Of a stretch of DNA of 64,000 nucleotides, positions 36,931-45,856 are shown in pieces. The number at the start of each line of letters is the position of its first letter. Positions within the stretch are counted from its first letter, which is position 1. Source of the stretch: Methanobrevibacter gottschalkii DSM 11977 (lineage in GTDB: Archaea > Methanobacteriota > Methanobacteria > Methanobacteriales > Methanobacteriaceae); NCBI RefSeq assembly GCF_003814835.1, contig NZ_RKRG01000003.1:62001-126000 (forward strand), in the 5' to 3' direction. Made by a program: the position numbers and the translations under genes. Below the pieces are notes generated by a model that was given only the letters and a program-made list of their open reading frames with translations, was not told the origin of the DNA and searched no databases.

Positions 36931-37704
36931 TTATCATGATTTTTCCAATATCTGACTGATATACCTGTACTGCATATATCTTTCTTTAATTTACTATAAT
37001 GCTTGTATTTATTTTAATAACTCCTATTTGATAGTATAAATGGTTATTTTATAATTTTAATTTGTTGGTTTTTTAATTCATGTAATTATTAATCATTATT
37101 TCTACAGTTTTAATTCTTCGCTTGCATTTTTTTAATTCAATATTTATCTAATTTTCACTGATCAAGTTTATAATGAAATCATTTGAAGACATATTATCGT
37201 TAAAACAAATTTTGGAAATTTAAAAAAGGATTTGTTTAGATTAGAGAAATAATGTTGAAAGTTCGGATATGGAAATTATTATTAGGTGTCCTGATTTTAT
37301 CCAAATCTTTTGAAAAAGAGATTATTTCAGAAGATACTGCAAATTCATTATGGATTGCTATGGTAAATAATGGTATACATTTGCCTAAAGATTTGTTTTT
37401 GGATTATTGTAGTAGACTTTATGAAATTGATTGTGAAAAGTTCTTAATGGATTATTTTTAATGATTTGTGTTATTTTAACAGATTATTAATTGTATATTA
37501 TTTTCACTTCTATTTTTTAGGTTAATAAAAACATTTATATATTCTAATAACACATGTTATATGTATATAACAATGGTTATAATTATTTTGGAATCCTTTA
37601 ATTTAGGTAAACCAAAACTTTTATATACTAAAAATAACTATTGTTATATAATAAATATAACACGTGACATATTTATGAAAATTAGATTATAAAGGTGATG
37701 ATTA
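36931..37704. other. Long spacer with decayed small gene and sulfhydrylase control region
   Basis: About 770 bases. 37173-37461 carries scraps of coding sequence: ATG 37173 MKSFEDILSLKQILEI then a stop, later frame pieces DMEIIIRCPDFIQIF, and in another frame SFEKEIISEDTANSLWIAMV to a stop at 37461. The last piece is a 69-codon open frame from 37252 but looks like one half of a broken gene. Bases 37540-37704 are the promoter region with four palindromes (next entry). Confidence 0.4.
37547..37670. promoter_or_regulatory. Four ATAAC-N4-GTTAT operators upstream of the sulfhydrylase gene
   Basis: ATAACACATGTTAT (37547-37560), ATAACAATGGTTAT (37567-37580), ATAACTATTGTTAT (37634-37647) and the weaker ATAACACGTGACAT (37657-37670). 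The first three have perfect half-sites. Copies 1 and 2 are 20 bases apart, about two helical turns. The TATA-like TTTATATACTAAAA at 37619-37632 lies between the pairs, so copies 3 and 4 sit near the transcription start. Confidence 0.75.
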
Positions 37705-39003
37705 ATGAATAATAAAGATTATGGTTTAGCAACATTAGGTGTACGTGCAGGTCAACAACCAGATCCTGCAACTGGGGCTCAAGCAGTTCCTATTTATCAG
37801 ACAACTTCATATGTATTTAAAGATGCAAGTGAAGCTGCTAGGAGATTCGCCCTTCAAGAGTTTGGTCAAATTTATTCCAGACTTACTAATCCTACCAGCG
37901 ATGTATTTGAAGCAAGAATAGCTGCTATTGAAGGTGGTAATTCAGGTCTTTCAACATCAAGTGGTCTTGCAGCAATTTCATATGCAATTTTAAATGTAAC
38001 TGGTCCTGGAGACAACATTGTTTCTGCCGACAACCTTTACGGCGGTACTTACCAATTATTTAACTATACTTTCAAAGATTTAGCACGTGAAGTCAAATTT
38101 GTAAATTCACAGGATTTGCAAGCTTTCGAAGATGCAATTGATGAAAAAACAAAAGCAATTTATGTGGAATCTATTGGTAATCCAAAATTAGATGTACCTG
38201 ACTTTGAAGCATTAGCAGAAATTGCACATTCTCATGATATTCCATTGATTGTGGATAACACGGTGGGTGTTGGATTAGTTAGGCCATTATTACACGGAGC
38301 TGATGTAATTGCTGCTTCTGCAACTAAATATGTTGGCGGTCATGGAACTGCTGTTGGAGGATATATTGTTGACTCCGGTAAATTTAACTGGGGTAATGGC
38401 AAGTTCGATAATTTCACAAAAGCAGATCCAAGTTATCATGGATTAGTATTTTGGGATGCATTTGGTGATGTTCCAGAATTGGGAAACATTGCATTTACTG
38501 TAAGAGCAAGGGCAAGACTTTTAAGAGATCTGGGAGCAACTCAAGCACCGGTACATAGCTTCATTTTCTTACAGGGACTTGAAAGTTTAGATGTACGTGT
38601 AAAAAGACATTCTGAAAATGCACTCAAAGTAGCTAAATTTTTAGAATCACATCCTAAAGTTAACTGGGTAAATTATCCTGGATTGGAATCTCATGCAACT
38701 TATGAAAATAATAAAAAATACTTAAAAAATCATTTTGCAGGTATCTTAGGATTTGGTGTTAAAGGTGGAGAGGAAGCAGGTAAAAAGGTCATTGAAAACT
38801 TAAAATTGTTCTCCATACTTGCAAACATTGGTGATGCAAAAAGTCTTGCAATACATCCTGCAAGTACAACACACCAGCAATTAACTCCTGAGGAACAGGA
38901 AGCAACAGGTGTAACACCTGATTTTATTAGGCTTTCTATTGGTTTGGAAGATGCTGATGATTTAATTGAAGATTTAAGTCAAGCTTTAGATTGTATTGAC
39001 TGA
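37705..39003 (+). CDS. O-acetylhomoserine sulfhydrylase-type PLP enzyme
   Basis: 432-residue Cys/Met metabolism PLP protein. Motifs: [36 protein letters not shown]-like segment, [21 protein letters not shown], and the PLP lysine in [17 protein letters not shown]. Length and the conserved C-terminus ([17 protein letters not shown]) match O-acetylhomoserine aminocarboxypropyltransferases (MetY/Met17), which make homocysteine from sulfide and an activated homoserine. Cystathionine gamma-synthase is less likely given the length. Four operator copies precede it. nifS/iscS follows by 46 bases. Confidence 0.9.
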   Translation: MNNKDYGLATLGVRAGQQPDPATGAQAVPIYQTTSYVFKDASEAARRFALQEFGQIYSRLTNPTSDVFEARIAAIEGGNSGLSTSSGLAAISYAILNVTGPGDNIVSADNLYGGTYQLFNYTFKDLAREVKFVNSQDLQAFEDAIDEKTKAIYVESIGNPKLDVPDFEALAEIAHSHDIPLIVDNTVGVGLVRPLLHGADVIAASATKYVGGHGTAVGGYIVDSGKFNWGNGKFDNFTKADPSYHGLVFWDAFGDVPELGNIAFTVRARARLLRDLGATQAPVHSFIFLQGLESLDVRVKRHSENALKVAKFLESHPKVNWVNYPGLESHATYENNKKYLKNHFAGILGFGVKGGEEAGKKVIENLKLFSILANIGDAKSLAIHPASTTHQQLTPEEQEATGVTPDFIRLSIGLEDADDLIEDLSQALDCID

Positions 39004-39049
39004 TATCATAAGATAAAATTTAATTTATAAATATATTGGGAGATAAAGT

Positions 39050-40255
39050 ATGTATTTAGACAACTCAGCTACTACACAAGTTAGCAAAGAAGTTTTTGAA
39101 GAAATGAAACCATATTTCAGAGAAGAGTTTGGAAATCCTTCAACTCTTTATAAACTTGGTCGTGAATCTAAAAAAGCGTTAGATCAAGCTCGTCAAAGAG
39201 TGGCGAATGCCATTAATGCAAAGCCTGAGGAAATCTATTTCACCAGTGGTGGATCAGAGTCAGATAATTTGGCAATTAAAGGGATTGTTTTTAAATTAGC
39301 AAAAAAAGGTAAACATATAATCACAACTGAAATCGAACATCCTGCTGTCAAAAGGACTTTACAATTCTTGGAGTCTTTGGATTTTAAAGTCACTTATCTG
39401 CCGGTTTATGAAAATGGCATTATTAAAATTGACGACTTGAAGGAAGCTATTACTGATGAAACTATTTTAATTAGTGTCATGCATGGTAATAATGAACTCG
39501 GCACCATACAGCCAATTGAAGAAATCGGTAAGGTTGCTCGTGAAAAAGGAATTAATTTTCATACCGATGCAGTTCAAACTTTCGGTAAAATTGAAGTTGA
39601 TGTTGAAAAATTAAATGTGGATTTGCTTGCTTTATCTTCTCATAAAATCAATGGACCAAAAGGTGTCGGAGCATTATATATCAAAAAAGGAACTCGTTTA
39701 GAACCGTTAATTCATGGTGGAGGTCAGGAAAAAGGAATTCGCTCCGGTACTGAAAATGTCCCTGGAATTGTTGGATTTGGAAAAGCATGTGAATTAGCAG
39801 CAGATCAACTTGATGAACACTATGAAAAGTTAACATCAATCAGAAATGAAATCTCTGATAAAATATTAAATACTATTCCTGAAGCTTATTTAAATGGTGA
39901 TGCAGAAAAAAGATTGCCGAATCTACTTAATTTCAGATTTAAAGCTATTGAAGGTGAATCTTTAATTTTACTGCTTGATGCAAAAGGTTATCAGGCTTCA
40001 ACTGGATCTGCATGTTCTTCTAATACATTAGAAGCATCCCCAGTTTTAACAGCATTAGGATTGGATCCTGTTGATGTACATGGATCACTTAGAATATCCC
40101 TTGCTCCTGAAAGTGAAGAATTTGATGTAGATGATTTTGTTAATACTGTTGCCGAATCAGTTGCAAGATTAAGAGAAATGTCACCACTCTGGAATCAGGA
40201 AATTGATTATGATGGTGTAATGTGTAGAAAAAATGATAATTGTAAAAGGTGTTAA
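39050..40255 (+). CDS. Cysteine desulfurase (NifS/IscS type)
   Basis: 401-residue PLP enzyme that takes sulfur from cysteine for Fe-S cluster assembly. MYLDNSATTQVSKEV at the start, FTSGGSESDNLAIKG, PLP lysine in LLALSSHKINGPKG, GGGQEKGIRSGTENVPGI, and the sulfur-accepting Cys in STGSACSSNTLEASPVL. The C-terminus is unusual, ending with four Cys (VMCRKNDNCKRC), reminiscent of a small metal or persulfide site. Its stop is one base before the iscU start, so the pair is co-translated. Confidence 0.93.
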   Translation: MYLDNSATTQVSKEVFEEMKPYFREEFGNPSTLYKLGRESKKALDQARQRVANAINAKPEEIYFTSGGSESDNLAIKGIVFKLAKKGKHIITTEIEHPAVKRTLQFLESLDFKVTYLPVYENGIIKIDDLKEAITDETILISVMHGNNELGTIQPIEEIGKVAREKGINFHTDAVQTFGKIEVDVEKLNVDLLALSSHKINGPKGVGALYIKKGTRLEPLIHGGGQEKGIRSGTENVPGIVGFGKACELAADQLDEHYEKLTSIRNEISDKILNTIPEAYLNGDAEKRLPNLLNFRFKAIEGESLILLLDAKGYQASTGSACSSNTLEASPVLTALGLDPVDVHGSLRISLAPESEEFDVDDFVNTVAESVARLREMSPLWNQEIDYDGVMCRKNDNCKRC

Positions 40256-40256
40256 T

Positions 40257-40628
40257 ATGGATTATTCAGAAAAAGTAATGGATCATTTCGCAAATCCAAG
40301 AAATAGTAGGAAAATGGAAGATGCAAATGGGGTTGGAACTGTTGGAAACCCGACATGTGGAGACTTAATGACAATTTATATTAAAGTTGAAGATAACATT
40401 ATTAAAGATATTTCATTCCAAACATTTGGTTGCGGTGCAGCAATTGCAACAAGTAGTATGATTACTGAAATTGCTGTTGGAAAAACATTAGAGGAAGCAT
40501 TAAAAATCTCAAGAAATGATGTTGCAGAAGAATTGGATGGGCTTCCACCAGTTAAAATGCACTGTTCAAACCTTGCTGCTGATGGTCTTCAAGCTGCTAT
40601 CGAAAACTATTATGAAAACAATCAATAA
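40257..40628 (+). CDS. iscU: Iron-sulfur cluster scaffold protein IscU/NifU-N
   Basis: 123-residue scaffold on which Fe-S clusters are built. Three conserved Cys: NPTCGD, FGCGAA and MHCSNLA. The start MDYSEKVMDHFANPRNSRKM is typical. ATG 40257 chosen because AGGTG precedes it at five bases; the in-frame ATG at 40233 lies inside nifS. Partner of the upstream desulfurase. Confidence 0.95.
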   Translation: MDYSEKVMDHFANPRNSRKMEDANGVGTVGNPTCGDLMTIYIKVEDNIIKDISFQTFGCGAAIATSSMITEIAVGKTLEEALKISRNDVAEELDGLPPVKMHCSNLAADGLQAAIENYYENNQ

Positions 40629-40689
40629 GAATATATATGTTATGATATAAATATAATAAACAGAATATTTTTATTGGAGATGTTTATAT

Positions 40690-41061
40690 ATGGCAAATTT
40701 TGTAAAATGTGATAAATGTGGAAGTATTTTAGGTATGTTTGTTAAAGGTGAAGGAGAAGTCTGCAGTCCAGATTTACTTGAAATTCCTGTACAAACCGAA
40801 GGAGACAAAGCTCCTAAACACAAACCTGTTGTTGAAGTTGACGGAGACAAATTAACTGTAAAAGTTGGAGAAGTTGCTCATCCTATGGATGATGATCATT
40901 ATATCCAATTTGTTGCTGTTGAAATTGGTTCTGAATTATATGCAAAATGCTTCAAACCAGGGGATGTTGCAGAAGCAACTTTCACTATTGGTGCAGACAA
41001 ATCTGCTGATGCTGTAGCATATGCATTCTGTAATTTACACGGACTTTGGTCCAGTGAATAA
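40690..41061 (+). CDS. Superoxide reductase (desulfoferrodoxin-like)
   Basis: 123 residues. The catalytic [Fe(His)4Cys] centre is complete: H44 (PKHKPVVEV), H64 and H70 (EVAHPMDDDHYIQFVAVEIG), C114 and H117 (CNLHGLW). The N-terminal desulforedoxin-like part keeps C7 and C10 (KCDKCG) and has C25, but lacks the Cys-Cys pair, so centre I is probably lost or altered. Reduces superoxide to peroxide with rubredoxin as usual donor. The position after IscS/IscU fits oxygen protection of Fe-S metabolism in an anaerobe. Confidence 0.88.
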   Translation: MANFVKCDKCGSILGMFVKGEGEVCSPDLLEIPVQTEGDKAPKHKPVVEVDGDKLTVKVGEVAHPMDDDHYIQFVAVEIGSELYAKCFKPGDVAEATFTIGADKSADAVAYAFCNLHGLWSSE

Positions 41062-41171
41062 GTTTAAAAATTATTTTTAAACTTCTCTTTTTATTTTTTA
41101 AAATTGCTTGATTTTTTTGATTTATATTTTCATGAAAAATTTTAATAATATCTTTTTATATACTAAATATT

Positions 41172-41690
41172 GTGTCTAGTTATAGTAAATTAATAATTTT
41201 TATTTTAGTTTTATTATTTATTTCTGCAGCTATTTTCTTTATTGATAGTTCAATGGATAGTATTAATAGAACCATGCCTGGTGTTAGTGATTCTATTGTT
41301 AACGGGGATAAAGAGTATAATGAAGCTGTTCAATTAGTCAATGATAAAAGTTTTGATGAAGCAAAGACTAAAGCAGTATCTGCAGAGAATAACTATAATA
41401 ATAGTTTAATTAAATTAAATGGTATACGAAATAATTTTTCTTCTGATATAAATGAAGTTCAAGAAGAATATATTGGCACTGTTATTAAAGAATTGGAATT
41501 AAAAATTAATGCTGTCAATAATCTAAAAGAAGCTATTGACTGTTTTAAAATCAATTCAAATTACACAGGTACGAATTATGCTTCAAAAGCTAATGATCTA
41601 ATGTATGAGGCTACAGAGTACCAGCATGAACGTAATTCAATAGTAAAAAATAATTCAAATTTATTCAAACAACAAAATTTTGTTATATGA
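41172..41690 (+). CDS. Membrane-anchored coiled-coil protein of unknown function
   Basis: 172 residues, GTG start. Hydrophobic anchor at about 6-24 (KLIIFILVLLFISAAIFFID), then a long charged helical region (SFDEAKTKAVSAENNYNNSLIKLNG, VIKELELKINAVNNLKEAIDC) outside the membrane, likely coiled coil. It overlaps the RecJ-like gene by four bases (ATGA), so they are translationally coupled. No family recognised. No Shine-Dalgarno is clear. Confidence 0.65.
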   Translation: MSSYSKLIIFILVLLFISAAIFFIDSSMDSINRTMPGVSDSIVNGDKEYNEAVQLVNDKSFDEAKTKAVSAENNYNNSLIKLNGIRNNFSSDINEVQEEYIGTVIKELELKINAVNNLKEAIDCFKINSNYTGTNYASKANDLMYEATEYQHERNSIVKNNSNLFKQQNFVI

Positions 41691-43969
41691 CCAAGGAGTT
41701 TTTAAAGTTGAAAACAAAGTGTCCAAAATGTAAAGGAATTGGTTCAGTAGTTGTGGACTATAAAGAATGTAAAGCCTGTGGTGGAACTGGCTATGAAGAT
41801 GATGCTTTTAATATTGGTAATCATTTTAAAGGTGTAAACAGTAATGCAAAAGCGAAATTTGACTTAGGCGGAGAAGAAGATATTCCATGTGAAGCATGCA
41901 ATGGAAAAGGTCAAATCGAAGTTTTTGAAGAATGTTCTCATTGTCATGGAACTGGTCAGATTAATGTATGTAGAGATTGCGGGAAATCAATTGGAGATCA
42001 ACATGATTTATGTGCTGAGTGCGAGGAGAAAAGAAAATTGGAAAAAGCTAAGCACGATAAATTTGAAGCTCGTAGAAGTGCGGCCCGTGATGTTTACATC
42101 TTAGATTCATTATGTAAAATGAGTGATATTGACAAAGACAAATTATACAAAGGAAGAATTACAAGGGTTGAAAAATATGGTGCTTTTGTTACTCTAAACA
42201 ATAATGTTTGGGGACTTATGAGGGGTGACAACTTTGGTTATAATGTTGGAGATGATGTAATTGTATATGTTACTGCAATTAAATCTAGAGAAAGAAAAAT
42301 AGACTTAGCTCCAGCTCATGTTGAATCTTATAATATTAAAAAATTAACTAAAACATTCCCAAGGACTTTAATAGGTAAACTCGAAGAGAAAAAAGGTAGG
42401 ATGGTTAGAATTGATGGGGAGGTTCAACAGATCCAACAAACTTCCGGTCCAACTATATTCATAATTAGTGATGAAACTGGTTCTAGTGAAATTGCAGCGT
42501 TTGATAAAGCAGGTGAGAGATCATATCCGGAAATCGAACTGGGTGATGCAGTGCAAGTTGTCGGTGAAGTTAATGAACATGGTGGAAAGACACAAATTGA
42601 GTCATCTTCAATGGTAAAACTCAACGAAGAAAATACTGCAAAATTACATAAATTAATTGACGATGCATTAAACAAGAAAGCTGAACCACAACATGTTGAT
42701 TTCTTAGTTGAAAGTGATATTTTAAACAGACTTAAACCTAAGATGAGGGAAGCTGCACAAAAAATCAGAAGAGCAATACTTGATGGTAGGACAATTTTAC
42801 TCAGACACCATAATGATGCAGATGGTATTTGTTCAGGTGTTGCAATGGAAAAAGCTATTATTCCATTAATAGAGAAAGTAAATCCTAGCAATGATGCTCA
42901 ATATTATTATTTCAAAAGATCTCCTAGTAAAGCTCCATTTTATGAACTTGAGGATGTTGTTAAAGATTTATCTTTTGCACTGGAGGATCAAGAAAGGCAT
43001 GGTCAAAAATTGCCATTAATTGTTCTTTTAGATAATGGATCAACTGAAGAGGATATTGTTGCTTTGATGCAAGCCAAAATTTATGATATCGAAGTTGTTG
43101 TTATTGACCATCATTCTCCCGGTGAATTACTTACTAAAAATATTCAAGATGGAAAAATATATGGAGCTACAGTTGCAGTTGATGAATATGTTGACTGTCA
43201 TGTAAATCCTTATTTGGTTGGTGGAGATTCACAGCTTACTGCAGGAGCTCTTGCAACAGAAGTTGCACACTTAATTAATCCGGATGTAAAAGAAGTAATC
43301 AAACATCTGCCGGCTGTTGCAGCATTAGGAGATAAGGCTGAATGCAGCGAGGCTGACCAATATTTGGAAATTGCTAATCAGAAAGGTTTTGAAAGAGAAC
43401 ATTTAGCTAAAATTGCAGAATGTGTTGACTTTGAAGCATTTTTCTTAAGATTTATGAATGGCCGAGGAATAATGGATACAATTCTTGCTGTTGATAATAT
43501 TGATAAACATGAAAAGATGATTGATGCATTATATAAGGAATATCAAAAAAGAGTTGACACTCAACTTAAAGCAACACTTCCGAATATTAAAAGAACTCAA
43601 TTTGAAAACGGAATTTACTTTAATCTCATTGATGTTGAAAAATATGCACATAAGTTTACATTCCCTGCTCCAGGTAAAACTTGCGGTTTTGTCCATGATA
43701 ATGTAAAACAGGAGTTAGGTGAAGATAAACCTATTGTAACATTAGGGCATGGTCCTGATTTTGGAGTGTTCAGAGCTACTGATGCTGTTAATGAACAATA
43801 TGGATTTAATGTAAATGAAATTGTATCTAAAATGATGGATTCAGTGCCTCAAGCAGGTATTGATGGAGGAGGTCATGAATGTGCCGGATCCATCAAATAT
43901 ATTGAGGGATTAGGGGAAGAAGTTTTATCAAAAGTTATTGGAGAAATCCAATCCTTATCTAAAAACTAA
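41687..43969 (+). CDS. Archaea-specific RecJ-like DHH phosphoesterase with DnaJ-type zinc finger (COG1107)
   Basis: 760 residues. Domains in order: DnaJ-like cysteine-rich region (C-P-K-C-K-G, CKACGGTG, CEACNGKG, CSHCHGTG, about 12-85), CRDCG and CAEC knuckles, an S1 RNA-binding fold (YKGRITRVEKYGAFVTL, about 150-215), an OB fold (about 230-315), the DHH core (RHHNDADGICSG near 375 and VVIDHHSPG near 474), and DHHA1 (GIDGGGHECAGSIKYIEG near 730). Role: nuclease-type phosphoesterase in DNA repair or nucleotide turnover; specificity not shown. It is coupled to the membrane gene upstream. Confidence 0.9.
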   Translation: MTKEFLKLKTKCPKCKGIGSVVVDYKECKACGGTGYEDDAFNIGNHFKGVNSNAKAKFDLGGEEDIPCEACNGKGQIEVFEECSHCHGTGQINVCRDCGKSIGDQHDLCAECEEKRKLEKAKHDKFEARRSAARDVYILDSLCKMSDIDKDKLYKGRITRVEKYGAFVTLNNNVWGLMRGDNFGYNVGDDVIVYVTAIKSRERKIDLAPAHVESYNIKKLTKTFPRTLIGKLEEKKGRMVRIDGEVQQIQQTSGPTIFIISDETGSSEIAAFDKAGERSYPEIELGDAVQVVGEVNEHGGKTQIESSSMVKLNEENTAKLHKLIDDALNKKAEPQHVDFLVESDILNRLKPKMREAAQKIRRAILDGRTILLRHHNDADGICSGVAMEKAIIPLIEKVNPSNDAQYYYFKRSPSKAPFYELEDVVKDLSFALEDQERHGQKLPLIVLLDNGSTEEDIVALMQAKIYDIEVVVIDHHSPGELLTKNIQDGKIYGATVAVDEYVDCHVNPYLVGGDSQLTAGALATEVAHLINPDVKEVIKHLPAVAALGDKAECSEADQYLEIANQKGFEREHLAKIAECVDFEAFFLRFMNGRGIMDTILAVDNIDKHEKMIDALYKEYQKRVDTQLKATLPNIKRTQFENGIYFNLIDVEKYAHKFTFPAPGKTCGFVHDNVKQELGEDKPIVTLGHGPDFGVFRATDAVNEQYGFNVNEIVSKMMDSVPQAGIDGGGHECAGSIKYIEGLGEEVLSKVIGEIQSLSKN

Positions 43970-43977
43970 GATATAAC

Positions 43978-44871
43978 ATGACTTTAGAGAATTATTGTAA
44001 AAAATGCGGCCATAGGATTCTTCCAAATAATCCATATTGTCCCGGATGCGGATGTAAAACAATTTACACAGAAAATGACGAATCTTATGTTTTTACACCA
44101 CCGGTACATGATATTGGATTTTTTAATTTTTCAATTGATTTTTCTCCATATATTATGAGTAATCGGGATGATTTCAAATATGATATATGTCATTGCGGAT
44201 ACCTAAATGATGTAACCAATGAATTTTGTTATATGTGTGGTGCAAAAAGATTCCATAGTAAACTAGCTAGATTTTTAAAAAACAGATCCAAACCAAAATT
44301 TAATTTGGATAATGTTTTATGTGAATGCGGTGCTGTTAACTCTAAAGAGAATTCCTTTTGTGAAATGTGTGGAAAACAGCTGCATGAACATGAAACTAAA
44401 ATATACAAAAGTAATAATTACAGTAATTTTAATTTGGAATTTAAGAATTCTGTTTTCTGCTTTTGCGGTGAAGAAAACGAAGAATCTTCTCAATTCTGTA
44501 GAAACTGCGGATTGCCGTTGATAAATTATGGTCATTTATCTGACATGGCATTATTATGTGTTTGTTCTACTTTAAATGATATTAACTCTTCTTTTTGTAT
44601 TGAATGTGGATTAAACTTAAAAAAAGAGAATTCTCTTATTGTTTGTGTTTGTGGACATAAAAATCCTATTTCGGCTAAATTTTGTCAAAATTGTGAAAGG
44701 CCATTAAATCCTAAAAGATTAATTAACTCAAAAATCCTTTGTTCATGTGGGGAAATTCTTGACTGGAATACAGAGTTCTGCCCTAATTGTGGCAAAAATA
44801 TTAAAAATAGGATGATTATAAGGAATTCTATTAACAATACAGTAAAGAGTCTTAAAAGTATATTTAGGTAG
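43978..44871 (+). CDS. Protein with seven zinc ribbons in tandem
   Basis: 297 residues and no transmembrane segment. First ribbon CKKCG-CPGCG (7-24). Then six ribbons with the same spacing, C-x-C-x10-C-x2-C: CHCGYLNDVTNEFCYMC, CECG...CEMC, CFCG...CRNC, CVCS...CIEC, CVCG...CQNC and CSCG...CPNC. The usual zinc-ribbon first knuckle is C-x-x-C, so the repeated C-x-C is distinctive. Linkers are short and variable. It begins eight bases after the RecJ-like gene, and a zinc-ribbon/HExxH gene follows. Likely metal-dependent binding of nucleic acid or protein; function unknown. Confidence 0.8.
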   Translation: MTLENYCKKCGHRILPNNPYCPGCGCKTIYTENDESYVFTPPVHDIGFFNFSIDFSPYIMSNRDDFKYDICHCGYLNDVTNEFCYMCGAKRFHSKLARFLKNRSKPKFNLDNVLCECGAVNSKENSFCEMCGKQLHEHETKIYKSNNYSNFNLEFKNSVFCFCGEENEESSQFCRNCGLPLINYGHLSDMALLCVCSTLNDINSSFCIECGLNLKKENSLIVCVCGHKNPISAKFCQNCERPLNPKRLINSKILCSCGEILDWNTEFCPNCGKNIKNRMIIRNSINNTVKSLKSIFR

Positions 44872-44878
44872 TGATTGT

Positions 44879-45856
44879 TTGAAAAAATGTGATGTTTGCG
44901 GAACTTTAAATTTTAAAGATAATAATTACTGTACTCATTGTGGCAATAAATTTATTTTTGAGCATGTCTGTCCTTATTGTGGTTCAATTAATGAGGATTA
45001 TGCGAATTTCTGTGCTAATTGTAATGGGCAAATCAATCCAATTTCTATTAATGATTTCGATATATTATTTAGTGAATTTAATGAAAATTGTTTATTAAAT
45101 GCTAAAATAAGTGATGAAAAATATAATGATTTATTAAGAAATATTTTTTTAAGAGCAGATTTTACAGAAATTCATGGCAATACCATAAAAGATAAAATTC
45201 TAAACTTAGCTAGTATTTTCACGCAATGTAAACCTAAATCAAGAGGCTATGAAAGAGGATTTATATTTTTAGGCAATTATATTTATTATGATGATAGATT
45301 AGACGAATCTGTTCAAATTGCAACTATTATTCATGAATTAGCACATTATTTAATATTCAGTATTATTGAATCCTTATTGTGTGATATATTTAATGTAAAA
45401 ACATCAACAACATTACAAAGCTTCATATGGTATTTTTTAATGATTCCTGAATTTAAAATCATGAATGAATACTGTGCACATACTGTTGAAGGCAGATTCA
45501 TTCCATATGGATATCAGAATTATGGTTCTTTTAATCTATTGGTAAAAAACACATCTTTTGATGAAGATTCTATAAAAACCATGGAAATGTTCGGTAATTC
45601 ATTTGCAAATGAAATAATCATTTATCTGGAAAAATATATTGGAAATGATTTAAGACAGGAAATAAAATTACAATATAAAATGGATTTAAAAAGTCCGAGT
45701 TATGATTCAATATTAATGGAAACTGATGAGTGTTTTAATTTAAATGATAAAAATAGGATGTTATTGAAAATTTTGTATGATGTTTTTAAGGAAGCTTCAA
45801 ATCCAAATGTTATATGTGAGTTAAAAAATATTAAAGAGGGGATTGATTTAAATTAA
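44879..45856 (+). CDS. Zinc-ribbon protein with HExxH metallopeptidase-like motif
   Basis: 325 residues, start TTG. Two N-terminal zinc ribbons (CDVCGTLNFKDNNYCTHCG, CPYCGSINEDYANFCANC). Middle region has IATIIHELAHYLIFSII near residues 140-155, an HExxH motif typical of zinc metallopeptidases; a third ligand candidate (for example Glu in NEYCAHTVEGRF near 200) follows. It is not a recognised peptidase family. It follows the seven-ribbon gene by seven bases and converges with a winged-helix gene. Confidence 0.72.
   Translation: MKKCDVCGTLNFKDNNYCTHCGNKFIFEHVCPYCGSINEDYANFCANCNGQINPISINDFDILFSEFNENCLLNAKISDEKYNDLLRNIFLRADFTEIHGNTIKDKILNLASIFTQCKPKSRGYERGFIFLGNYIYYDDRLDESVQIATIIHELAHYLIFSIIESLLCDIFNVKTSTTLQSFIWYFLMIPEFKIMNEYCAHTVEGRFIPYGYQNYGSFNLLVKNTSFDEDSIKTMEMFGNSFANEIIIYLEKYIGNDLRQEIKLQYKMDLKSPSYDSILMETDECFNLNDKNRMLLKILYDVFKEASNPNVICELKNIKEGIDLN

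Noticed and set aside
42424-42891. 155-codon minus-strand frame inside the RecJ-like gene
   Set aside because: Antisense shadow of the S1/OB/DHH coding region.
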